NCBI RefSeq assembly: GCF_013337765.1
Contig: NZ_VBSB01000015.1
Span: 186,001 to 250,000 of the forward strand
Source of the DNA: Mycolicibacterium sphagni
GTDB lineage: Bacteria > Actinomycetota > Actinomycetes > Mycobacteriales > Mycobacteriaceae
Reading direction: 5' to 3'
DNA length: 64,000 bases
Part shown: piece after piece, positions 50,451-58,265 of the stretch
Layout of the letters: every line of letters begins with the position of its first letter
Position numbering within the stretch: the stretch's first letter is position 1
Program-made: the position numbers and the translations under genes
Notes under the pieces: model-generated
What the model was told of the DNA's origin: nothing
Database searches by the model: none
Seen by the model: only the letters and a program-made list of their open reading frames with translations

Positions 50451-51482
50451 TCACGCCCGCAGCGGAGCGAACGCGAAGTCCCAAAGGCCGTCATCGGGAT
50501 CGATCGCGGCGCGGAAGCCCAGCACGGCGCTCGCACGGGTCGGGTCGGCGACGATGTGGCGGACATCGCCGCTCCGGTATTGACCGGTGACAACCGGCGC
50601 CTGGCCGCCACGAGCTTCACTGAGTCGGGTGGCGACCGTCAGGATCGAGATCGGCCGGCCGGAGCAGACGTTGACGGCCAGGAAGCCGCCCTCATCCGAT
50701 CGCACGGCTGCGACGTTAGCGGCCGCGATGTCGTCGACGTGCACGAAATCGCGCATCTGTCCCCCGTCTTCGAAAACTCTTGGCGGTTCACCCTTTTCAA
50801 GGGATGACCGAAATATTGCCGCCACCCCCGAGTATGGGGTGTCGCGCGGCATGCCGGGGCCATACACATTGTGATAGCGCAGTGCGACGACCGAGCCCCC
50901 CGTCGACTCTGCCCACGCCAGCGCGTAATGCTCCTGGGCGGTCTTGCTAGCGGCATACAGGCTGCGCGGGCGCAGCGGCGCGTCCTCATCGACGAGCCGC
51001 CAGGACAGCTCCTCCCCGCCGATCGGACAGCGGTGCTCGAACACCCCGGCGTCGAGATCGGCGCGGATACGCGGCACCGGATCGACCACACCGTGCACGG
51101 GGCAGTGATATCCGCCCTGGCCGTACACCACCATCGATGACGCCAGCACCAGTCGCTGCACGCCGGCCTCGAACATCTGCGCCAGCAGCACCGCGGTGCC
51201 GTAGTCGTTGTGTCCGGCGTACGACGGCGCGTCGGCAGCATTGACCCCGGCACCCACGACTGCAGCCTGATGGCACACGATGTCAACCCCGGACATCAAG
51301 CGCGCCAGGGCATCCGCATCACGCATGTCAACCCGGTGACAGTCGTCGGGCAACGCGGCATCGGGACCGTGGGCGGCGTCGAGCATGACGTCTGCCGAAA
51401 CCACCTCGTACCCGCCTGCCTCAAGAGCGGCCCGTACCCGACTGCCGATGAACCCGGCAGCGCCGGTGAGCAACACCCTCAC
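50451..51482 (-). CDS. NAD-dependent epimerase/dehydratase (GalE-like)
   Basis: A 343 aa extended SDR corresponding to Rv0536 (annotated galE3). The cofactor motif is LLTGAAGFIGSRVRAAL (residues 4-20), followed by SADVMLD. The catalytic Ser is in VLASSMVVYG near 118 and Tyr-Lys in SLYAASKTAQEHY near 180. The substrate is probably a nucleotide-sugar; C4 specificity is not visible. GTG at 51482 overlaps the phosphorylase stop (GTGA). The 142 bases between it and the nitronate monooxygenase start hold nothing recognisable. Confidence 0.9.
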   Translation of the reverse strand: MRVLLTGAAGFIGSRVRAALEAGGYEVVSADVMLDAAHGPDAALPDDCHRVDMRDADALARLMSGVDIVCHQAAVVGAGVNAADAPSYAGHNDYGTAVLLAQMFEAGVQRLVLASSMVVYGQGGYHCPVHGVVDPVPRIRADLDAGVFEHRCPIGGEELSWRLVDEDAPLRPRSLYAASKTAQEHYALAWAESTGGSVVALRYHNVYGPGMPRDTPYSGVAAIFRSSLEKGEPPRVFEDGGQMRDFVHVDDIAAANVAAVRSDEGGFLAVNVCSGRPISILTVATRLSEARGGQAPVVTGQYRSGDVRHIVADPTRASAVLGFRAAIDPDDGLWDFAFAPLRA

Positions 51483-52255
51483 GGCAGGTCGAACGGTAGC
51501 TCGACACCATCGTGGGAAAGGCAACGCGTACAGACCCGATCAGGCGGTACCTGTTCGATCGCCTCCAGCACCAGCTTCTTGAACGGCCCCATGTTCTTCT
51601 CGAATTCCGCGAAGACGTCGACTGCGCGCACGCCAGCGCCAATGTCAACGCCGGCATCGAGATCGGTCACCAAAGCAATTGCGGCATAACACATTTCCAA
51701 TTCGCGAGCCAAGACTGACTCAGGATATCCGGTCATATTGATCAGAGAGAACCCTTCGCGCGCGAACCATTGACTCTCCGCACGGGTGGAGAACCGCGGA
51801 CCCTGGACCACCACCATGGTGCCGCCGTCGACCACCCCGGGTAGATCAGCGGCCGCGGCGCGCAACGTCGGACAGTAGGGATCGGCGAACCCGACATGGA
51901 TACCGCCGGAGTCGAAGTAGGTGTCGTCGCGGCCCCGGGTACGGTCCACCAGCTGATCGGGCACAACCACCGCGCCGGGGCCGAGCTCGGGCGTGAGGCT
52001 GCCTACCGCGCACGGCGCGAGTACCCGTCGCACCCCAAGCGCCCGCAAGGCCCACATGTTGGCCCGATAGGGCACGGTATGCGGAGAGAATTCGTGGCTG
52101 AGGCCGTGCCGCGGCAGGAACGCCACCTCATGATGACCGACCCGACCGACGGTGATCGACGCACTGGGCTCGCCATACGGGGTGTCCAGGTTCACGCTGC
52201 GCGCATCGGATCCGAAGAACGTGTAGAAACCGCTGCCGCCGATTACTCCGAGCAT
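51479..52255 (-). CDS. mtnP: S-methyl-5'-thioadenosine phosphorylase
   Basis: A 258 aa purine-nucleoside-phosphorylase-family enzyme that splits methylthioadenosine, a by-product of polyamine and quorum chemistry, to adenine and methylthioribose-1-phosphate. It begins LGVIGGSGFYTFFG, then FLPRHGLSHEFSPHTVPYRANMWALRALGVRRVLAPCAVGSL (about residues 46-85) with the phosphate-binding His/Arg, and SLINMTGYPESVLARELEMCYA (about 172-193) with the substrate loop. MTG and His favour MTA over inosine. It corresponds to Rv0535. It is coupled to the epimerase by a GTGA overlap. Confidence 0.92.
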   Translation of the reverse strand: MLGVIGGSGFYTFFGSDARSVNLDTPYGEPSASITVGRVGHHEVAFLPRHGLSHEFSPHTVPYRANMWALRALGVRRVLAPCAVGSLTPELGPGAVVVPDQLVDRTRGRDDTYFDSGGIHVGFADPYCPTLRAAAADLPGVVDGGTMVVVQGPRFSTRAESQWFAREGFSLINMTGYPESVLARELEMCYAAIALVTDLDAGVDIGAGVRAVDVFAEFEKNMGPFKKLVLEAIEQVPPDRVCTRCLSHDGVELPFDLP

Positions 52256-52296
52256 TCAACCATTGTGGAGCATCGACGTCGGTGGGCGTTCCCGGG

Positions 52297-52905
52297 CTAG
52301 CTGTCCGGCAGGTCGAGGGTCGCATCGGCCGCCTTCAATCTGGCGCTTATCCGTCGGCAGCCGTCGCCGAGAGCAATCATCTGACGCCTGCTCAGTTCAT
52401 CAAGAAAATGGGCGCGCACCAACCGGGCATAGGTTTCCAGCGACGCCGTGGTCGACCTGACGCCCTCTTTGGTTATCGTCGCCAGCACGCGTCTGCCGTC
52501 GTCACTGCTGGCATCCCGGCGGACCAGCCGCCGGCGCTCGAGACGTTGGATCTGTTGGGTCAACGCGCTGGGGGTGACCATCAGCATTTCGGCGAGGGTG
52601 CCCATCTGCCTGGGGCCACTGCTCTTCAGGTGCGCCAGCAGCTGAACGTCTGCCAGGCTCAACTTGTGGTGCTGCATCAGACCGCGATTGACGACTGATT
52701 GCAGCGCCATCGCCACGGACTCGAAATGTAGCCACGCGCTCGCCTCGAGCTCATCGAAGCCGAGACTCAGATACCGCTGATATGCGGACCGACCGGCGTT
52801 GCCTGCGTTGGGTTCCCACCCGCGCCGCGGCAGCGGGTCCTCCACCCCCGGAAAACACAAAGGGTATTGGGCAGAGGACCCGCTATCCGCATCGTCATGA
52901 TGCAT
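52297..52905 (-). CDS. MarR-family regulator
   Basis: A 202 aa winged-helix regulator. After a 40-residue N-terminal extension (with Cys in QYPLCFPG) come the dimerisation helix SAWLHFESVAMALQSVVNRGL, the recognition part KLSLADVQLLAHLKSSGPRQMGTLAEML-VTPSALTQQIQRLERRRLVRR and the wing DGRRVLATIT. It is close to the MTA phosphorylase (42 bases downstream) on the same strand and preceded by the secreted Ala-rich protein gene. The effector is unknown. Confidence 0.88.
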   Translation of the reverse strand: MHHDDADSGSSAQYPLCFPGVEDPLPRRGWEPNAGNAGRSAYQRYLSLGFDELEASAWLHFESVAMALQSVVNRGLMQHHKLSLADVQLLAHLKSSGPRQMGTLAEMLMVTPSALTQQIQRLERRRLVRRDASSDDGRRVLATITKEGVRSTTASLETYARLVRAHFLDELSRRQMIALGDGCRRISARLKAADATLDLPDS

Positions 52906-52913
52906 CGAGTGGT

Positions 52914-53987
52914 CTACTCGGCTGTGCGCCCACCTCGGTGCGGCCGCGCGCTCTTCGCCCCGGTCGACTTCTTGGCGCCCGTCGGCTTCTTGGCAGCGGC
53001 GGCCGACTTGGCAGTCGACTTGCCGCTCGTGGGCGCGCTGCGGACCGCACCCCTCGCCGATCCGGCAGTGCCCTTGGTGGCCGGCACAACGCTCGCGGCA
53101 GGCTTGGCAGCCCGCGCCGCCGCAGGCGCTGCCGGGGCGCCGATCGCCGTGGCGATCGCCTGCGGAATGGTCACCAGCAGCGAGTACACGATGCCCTGAT
53201 TGAAGCCGGTGTTGTCCGGCGGAGTGAGCAGGCCCGGATACAGGGTGCCGTCCGTCGTCGTATAGCCGTTGATGATGGCGGTGGTGATATTCGGCCCGAG
53301 GTCGAAAACGGCCTGGGCAGCCGCCGAGTAGTCCTTGTCGTTGACCGCGTCGAGGAAGGCCTGCGCGGTGTCACCGGTCGCCCGGATCACGCCGCCGACC
53401 GGTCCCACCACACCGAGCACGAGATTGAGCAACGTGCCGAGACCGGTGGCCGCCTGGACTGCTGCGTTGAGGTTCGTGGTGATCAAACCGGGGATCGCCA
53501 CGATCGGGAAGGCGGGAAGACCGACATTGACCACGATCCCGAGGACCGCATCGGTCAGGGTGGCCGCCGCCGCTGCGGGGTCGCCGTCGCGGAGCTGTTG
53601 GAAAGCCGTTTGGAGTGACTGCGGGAACGACGTGGTGAAGTAGTCGAACGCGGCCTGAGCGACACCGGCGAGCGCGGTTGCGGTGGTTTGGCCGTAGCCG
53701 ATCCAGTTCACCGCGACCTGCCTGGCGATCGGCAACGGGTCGGCGAGCACCGCAGAGCCGAGCACTCCTGCGTTGGTCACCGCGGCGGTGAAGACATCCA
53801 CCCACGGGGTGATGGGGTTGGGCAGCGCCGCAAGTTCGACGGCAACATTCGAAATAGCAGCGGGGACATTGACTTCCGACAACGGCAAAGCGACCGAACC
53901 GACTGGCTGTATCGGTGACAAGGCAATGGCACTGGCTCCCACCAGCGCGACCCCTGTTGCAACGGTGGAACGCACAGCTATGTGCAT
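52914..53987 (-). CDS. Secreted Ala/Val-rich protein with Lys-rich tail
   Basis: A 357 aa exported protein. The signal peptide is HIAVRSTVATGVALVGASAIALSPIQPV. A long domain (about residues 30-285) is rich in Ala, Val, Pro and Asn with helical repeats (TAAVTNAGVLGSAVLADPLP, VLGIVVNVGLPAFPIV), as in a family of PE-PGRS-adjacent proteins common in fast-growing mycobacteria. The tail (about 300-357) is Ala/Lys/Ser-rich (SAAAAKKPTGAKKSTGAKSA) and histone-like, perhaps surface- or DNA-binding. ATG at 53987 has GGGAG 6 bases before. Function unknown. Confidence 0.82.
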   Translation of the reverse strand: MHIAVRSTVATGVALVGASAIALSPIQPVGSVALPLSEVNVPAAISNVAVELAALPNPITPWVDVFTAAVTNAGVLGSAVLADPLPIARQVAVNWIGYGQTTATALAGVAQAAFDYFTTSFPQSLQTAFQQLRDGDPAAAAATLTDAVLGIVVNVGLPAFPIVAIPGLITTNLNAAVQAATGLGTLLNLVLGVVGPVGGVIRATGDTAQAFLDAVNDKDYSAAAQAVFDLGPNITTAIINGYTTTDGTLYPGLLTPPDNTGFNQGIVYSLLVTIPQAIATAIGAPAAPAAARAAKPAASVVPATKGTAGSARGAVRSAPTSGKSTAKSAAAAKKPTGAKKSTGAKSARPHRGGRTAE

Positions 53988-54610
53988 GTTTACTCCCGTC
54001 AAGGCACTCACTTGGACGCGGCAAACACTAACTGAGCAGAAGCTGAGAACCGGCTGCATTTACCGAAGTGCTTACGGGTCCGTCAGCGCGGGGTAACCCC
54101 GTGCAATCGCCGTGGTCCAGAGACCCGCTGGTGGGCGAATGAATTCAACGTGACAGCAAACAAAATCGCACGTCTTGATTATTTTAGGAAGGCAACTAAC
54201 CGCGCCGGTACTGAAACTTGTTATCGGTCTGGATTTGATTAACTGAACACCTTCAAAGACCTGTCACCACCCGTCTGCCACCACCCGTAATGGCCATCAA
54301 TTGAGTTTGCTGAACCAAGGTGTCGCTGACATGCCGTCGTATGAATTTGGTTATTTTGGCGAATCGCACGTGGCTATCACCTGAGGTGATCGATCGGCAA
54401 AGACGGCCGCGCCAGGAGAGGTGTTCTCAGCAGCGGCCCACGGCGTGTGTATCGGGGCAGACACCCTGGCTGGCTAATCCAGGCCCAGCCATCTCCTGGG
54501 CCTTGCAGCTACACACGGTGTGCCAACGTCGTGCAGATCCAGCAAACACTGCTCCGCGTGGTCGCTGTGCACCCGAGTCGCTGCAAACGGTCCGTGCGAC
54601 GATTGCGAGC
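53988..54610. promoter_or_regulatory. 623-base gene-free region before menA with palindromic CGGGGTAACCCCG
   Basis: The largest gap in the window separates the secreted Ala-rich gene and menA, which are divergent, so it must carry both promoters. It is richer in A/T than its surroundings, notably 54160-54260 (GATTATTTTAGG). A 13-base inverted repeat CGGGGTAACCCCG lies at 54089-54101, extended outward by a GC pair with one mismatch. No convincing protein-coding frame is seen in it, although a frame continues upstream of menA's ATG without conserved residues. Confidence 0.5.
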
Positions 54611-55480
54611 ATGGCGAGCATCGCGCAATGGATCGAGGGAGCCAGGCCCAGAACCCTGCCCAACGCGGTGGCGCCGGTGATCGCGGGCACGGGTGCGGCG
54701 GCGTGGTTGGACGCCTTTGTGTGGTGGAAGGCGCTGCTGGCACTTGCCGTTTCGCTCGCGCTGATCATCGGTGTCAACTTCGCCAACGACTACTCCGACG
54801 GCATTCGCGGCACCGACGACGAGCGCGCCGGACCGCTGCGCCTGGTCGGCTCCAAGTTGGCAACGCCACGGGCTGTGCTGGCCGCCGCGATCGTCAGTCT
54901 CGGGGTAGGTGCCGTCGCCGGGCTCGCGCTGGCGATCGTCAGCGCCCCGTGGCTGATCGCCGTCGGCGTGGTCTGTATCGCCGGGGCGTGGCTGTACACC
55001 GGCGGCTCGCGGCCCTACGGCTACGCCGGCTTCGGCGAGGTCGCGGTGTTCGTCTTCTTCGGGCTCGTCGCGGTGCTGGGCACCCAGTACACCCAGGCGC
55101 TGCGGGTGGATTGGGTCGGTCTGACATTGGCCGTCGCGACGGGCGCGCTGTCCTCGGCGGTGCTCGTCGCCAACAATCTCCGCGATATCCCGACCGATCG
55201 GGTCGCGGGCAAGCTGACCCTGGCGGTCCGCCTCGGCGACGGCCGCACCCGGGTGTTCTACCAGTCGCTGCTCGGGCTGGCCGGTGTGCTGACGCTCGTT
55301 CTGATGTTGGCAACACCGTGGTGTGCGGTCGGTTTGGTCGCGGCACCGCTGGCGTTGCGTGCGGCCGGCCCGGTGCGTCGCGGTCTCGGCGGTCGTGAGC
55401 TCATCCCGGTGCTGCGCGATACCGGCCTGACCATGCTGGTCTGGTCCGTCGCCGTCGCGCTGGCGTTGAGCTTTGGCTAG
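54611..55480 (+). CDS. menA: 1,4-Dihydroxy-2-naphthoate polyprenyltransferase MenA
   Basis: Membrane prenyltransferase that attaches the polyprenyl chain to the naphthoate ring. The 289 aa protein has about eight to nine membrane segments. The first Asp motif is NFANDYSDGIRGTDDER (about residues 56-72), giving the NDxxD site, and the second is LVANNLRDIPTDRVAGKLTLAVRLG (about 180-205). It begins ASIAQWIEGARPRTLPNAVAP, the family's conserved start. ATG at 54611 is chosen for that reason. It corresponds to Rv0534c. It converges with the DUF4229 gene overlapping 4 bases. Confidence 0.95.
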   Translation: MASIAQWIEGARPRTLPNAVAPVIAGTGAAAWLDAFVWWKALLALAVSLALIIGVNFANDYSDGIRGTDDERAGPLRLVGSKLATPRAVLAAAIVSLGVGAVAGLALAIVSAPWLIAVGVVCIAGAWLYTGGSRPYGYAGFGEVAVFVFFGLVAVLGTQYTQALRVDWVGLTLAVATGALSSAVLVANNLRDIPTDRVAGKLTLAVRLGDGRTRVFYQSLLGLAGVLTLVLMLATPWCAVGLVAAPLALRAAGPVRRGLGGRELIPVLRDTGLTMLVWSVAVALALSFG

Positions 55481-55836
55481 TCCTTTTTCTTGCGTGATTC
55501 CCGGGTCGCTTCGCTCCCGCCCTCCGGAGCCCCGCGCAGCCGCGCCTGCAGCTGCTCACGATCCCGGCGACGGCGCTCGTCGACCAGCGCAATGCTCTCG
55601 GTGGCGCGCTTGCGCAACGGGGCCAGGACCCAGATGCCCAGCGGCAAGGCGATCACGATCGCGAACAACAGAGCCACGATGAGCGGGAACTCGCGAATCC
55701 CGATCAGCTGGGCGGCATAGTAGATCACCGCGGTCAAAGCGACCACCAAAGCGATCCGCGCGAACGTGTAGATGACGACGTCACGCGCCAGGCGGCCCGC
55801 CGAGCCCGAGGTCTGGTTGTCCGAATTGTCCGACAC
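55477..55836 (-). CDS. DUF4229 membrane protein
   Basis: A 119 aa protein with two membrane helices, VIYTFARIALVVALTAVIYYA (about residues 20-40) and FPLIVALLFAIVIALPLGIWVL (about 49-70), then a charged helical cytoplasmic tail (LVDERRRRDREQLQARLRG) ending in RESRKKKD. This is the DUF4229 pattern and corresponds to Rv0531. GTG at 55836 is chosen. It is convergent with menA and divergent from the small membrane protein at 55884. Confidence 0.84.
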   Translation of the reverse strand: MSDNSDNQTSGSAGRLARDVVIYTFARIALVVALTAVIYYAAQLIGIREFPLIVALLFAIVIALPLGIWVLAPLRKRATESIALVDERRRRDREQLQARLRGAPEGGSEATRESRKKKD

Positions 55837-55883
55837 GGCGCCGAGCCTACCGACGCGCGTATATTCGGACAAAGGAGGTTTCC

Positions 55884-56045
55884 GTGCTGTACCTGCTCTT
55901 AGTCCTGATCATCGCCGCGGCCGTCTATGTCGGATGGCGTGCGATTCGCGCTCAATCGAATCGGACAAAGACCAGGGTCGTCGGTCCCGACGATGATCCG
56001 GACTTCCTGTGGCGGCTGAGCCACGGAGACAACAACCCGCGCTAG
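55884..56045 (+). CDS. Small single-helix membrane protein (53 aa)
   Basis: A short gene with a near-perfect ribosome site, AAAGGAGG at 55871-55878, 5 bases before GTG 55884. The product is VLYLLLVLIIAAAVYVGWRA, a single membrane helix, followed by a charged tail with DDDPDFLWRLSHGDNN and a stop at 56045. Its stop overlaps the convergent MinD-like gene by 4 bases. The strong ribosome site and hydrophobic-then-charged layout argue for a real protein. I do not know its family. Confidence 0.75.
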   Translation: MLYLLLVLIIAAAVYVGWRAIRAQSNRTKTRVVGPDDDPDFLWRLSHGDNNPR

Positions 56046-57211
56046 CCGAACCGCTCGGCTGCATCGGTCGCGGGGAATCCGTCTGCCACCACCGCGGCCA
56101 ACCGGATCAGCGCCTCCCGCGTCGTCGGCTTCAACCGATCGAGCGCGACCTCGGCGCCCTCCTCGAGATGCGGGTCGAACGGGACGACGCATACCGCGCG
56201 GCAGCGCCGGGAGAAGTGATCGACCACCTTCTGCATGTCGACCTTGCCGGTCCGCGGCCGCACTGCGTTGATCACACACACCGACCGGCGCACCAGATCC
56301 TCGTGGCCGTGGGCGTCGAGCCAGTCCAGCGTCGCCGACGCACTGCGGGCACCGTCCACCGAACCCGAACTGACCACGATCAGGGTGTCGGCGTGTTTCA
56401 GCACCGATGTCATCGCCGAGTGCAGAAGCCCTGGCCCGCAGTCGGTGATCACCAGGCTGTAGAAGCGCTCGAGTACCGCCAGCGTCCGGTCATAGTCGTC
56501 GGCGCTGAACGCCTCGGACACCGTCGGATCACTCTCGGAGGCCAGCACCTCCAGCCGGCTCGGACCCTGTGAGGTGTAGCCACGGACGTCGCTGTAGCGC
56601 TCGAGGCCGTCGGCGTCGCGCAACAGGTGGCGTACGGTGGCCGGCGTCTCCAGCGGCACCTTCTGGCTCAGCGTGCCGCGGTCGGGGTTGGCGTCGACCG
56701 CCACCACCCGGTCACCCCGGATCGAGGCGAACGTGCCGCCCAGGGTCGCGGTGATCGTCGTCTTGCCGACCCCGCCCTTCAGCGACAGCACAGCGACCTT
56801 GTAGCACCCCGACAGCGGGCGGTTCACCTGTGTGGTGAGGCTGTGGCGACGCGCGGCGCCCGGACCCTCACCGACGTTGATCAGCTTGCCCGACAGCACA
56901 TACAGCCACTTGCGCCAGCCTTCTGACGGCGTTGGCTTGACCTGTCGCAGCAGCGAACTGGTCGACAGGTCCGGATACGGTGTCGGCGGCACGGTCGGCC
57001 GGTACGCCGGTTGTTCGACGACATACTGGTTGAACAGCGGAGCCGGCGCTGGCAACGGATCCATCGGGATGCCGATGGGTGGCGTCGAGGCCAGCCAGTC
57101 CGGTTCGGGCTGCGGCGTCGCAGTAGCAGGATCGGTGAACCGCTGTTCGGTGCGGAACACCGTTGTCGCATCAGTCAATTCGTGGCCCTGACGGGGCGCA
57201 GGATTAGACAC
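56042..57211 (-). CDS. MinD/ParA-like ATPase (Rv0530-type)
   Basis: A 389 aa P-loop ATPase. The N-terminal 90 residues are Pro-rich and disordered (PPIGIPMDPLPAPAP), as in ESX-linked EspI-like proteins. The deviant Walker A is VLSLKGGVGKTTITATLGG (about residues 142-160), the Walker A-prime Asp is in VVAVDANPDRGTL near 171, and Walker B is LVITDCGPGLLHS near 256. It corresponds to Rv0530. GTG at 57211 is preferred over 57217 because AGGGGG is at proper distance. Such ATPases position membrane or secretion complexes; the partner is unknown. Confidence 0.87.
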   Translation of the reverse strand: MSNPAPRQGHELTDATTVFRTEQRFTDPATATPQPEPDWLASTPPIGIPMDPLPAPAPLFNQYVVEQPAYRPTVPPTPYPDLSTSSLLRQVKPTPSEGWRKWLYVLSGKLINVGEGPGAARRHSLTTQVNRPLSGCYKVAVLSLKGGVGKTTITATLGGTFASIRGDRVVAVDANPDRGTLSQKVPLETPATVRHLLRDADGLERYSDVRGYTSQGPSRLEVLASESDPTVSEAFSADDYDRTLAVLERFYSLVITDCGPGLLHSAMTSVLKHADTLIVVSSGSVDGARSASATLDWLDAHGHEDLVRRSVCVINAVRPRTGKVDMQKVVDHFSRRCRAVCVVPFDPHLEEGAEVALDRLKPTTREALIRLAAVVADGFPATDAAERFG

Positions 57212-57290
57212 GTGCACTTCCCCCTGACATATCGTTTCGGGTCGAGTGGTTTTCTCGTGGCGTTTCTCCCGACCCTAGCGCAATGTCAGA

Positions 57291-58265
57291 TCAGCCCACC
57301 CCGGCGTAGGAGTGCAGGCCGGTCACGACCAGGTTGATGAAGAACAAATTGAAGACCATCGCGACGAAGCCGACGACGTTGATCCAGGCAGCCTTTTTAT
57401 CCCGCCAGCCGGCCGTCGAGCGGGCGTGGAGATACGCGGCGTAGACCACCCACGCGATGAAGGCGACCGTCTCCTTGGGGTCCCAGCCCCAGTAGCGGCC
57501 CCACGCCTCCTCGGCCCAGATAGCGCCGAAGATCACACCGAAACCGAAGATCGGGAACGCGAAAATCGTGGTGCGGTAGGCGATCCGGTCGAGAGTCTGC
57601 GCGTCGGGCAAGCGTTGCACGACTCGCGCAAGCGCCCCGTCCCGGCCTGGCGCGGCCAGCGGCGACATCTTCAGCAGGAACAGGATGCTGGCCACGCCCG
57701 CGACCAGGAACACACCCGAGCCGAGGCTGACCACCGACACGTGGATCGGCAGCCAGTAGGACTGCAGGGCGGGCATCACCGGGGCAGCGTTGGAGTAGAG
57801 CCACTTGCCCGAGACGGCCAGCAGGATCAGCACCGGTAGCAGCACGAACGCCCACAGCGCGCGGTACTGCGGCTTGCGCAGCACGATCGCGGCTGCGATC
57901 AGACCGCAGAAGCTGGTCAGGTTGATGAACTCGTACATGTTGCCCCACGGCACCCGCGAGGTCGCCAGCCCGCGCAACACGATGCAGGCGAACAACGCCG
58001 CGATGCCGACGTAGACCAGCGACAGGCCGGCCTTGCCGATGCGTTCGTCGACGGACCGTTGTGGCTTCTCGACGACGACGCCCGGGCGGTCGCTGTCGGC
58101 GGTCACCCCCGCCGAGACCAGCTCGCGAGCCTCGACCTTGCGGCCACGGCTGTACGCGAGTTCGACGGCCAGCAGCAGCAGCGCGCCCACGAGAATGACG
58201 ATCGACGATGTGAACGCCCAGTCCGAATAGCGGGCCAGCCCGATGTCGATGTGCTCGGTGTTCAT
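57291..58265 (-). CDS. ccsB: Cytochrome c maturation protein CcsB/CcsA (System II)
   Basis: A 324 aa haem-handling membrane protein of System II cytochrome c assembly, equal in length to Rv0529. It has about eight membrane segments. The family's tryptophan-rich haem-binding motif is AWGRYWGWDPKETVAFIAWV (about residues 245-264), with conserved His residues flanking it in LPIHVSVVSLG near 175 and AYLHARSTAGW near 271. ATG at 58265 overlaps the resB stop (ATGA). It works with ResB to attach haem to apocytochromes at the outer membrane face. Confidence 0.94.
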   Translation of the reverse strand: MNTEHIDIGLARYSDWAFTSSIVILVGALLLLAVELAYSRGRKVEARELVSAGVTADSDRPGVVVEKPQRSVDERIGKAGLSLVYVGIAALFACIVLRGLATSRVPWGNMYEFINLTSFCGLIAAAIVLRKPQYRALWAFVLLPVLILLAVSGKWLYSNAAPVMPALQSYWLPIHVSVVSLGSGVFLVAGVASILFLLKMSPLAAPGRDGALARVVQRLPDAQTLDRIAYRTTIFAFPIFGFGVIFGAIWAEEAWGRYWGWDPKETVAFIAWVVYAAYLHARSTAGWRDKKAAWINVVGFVAMVFNLFFINLVVTGLHSYAGVG

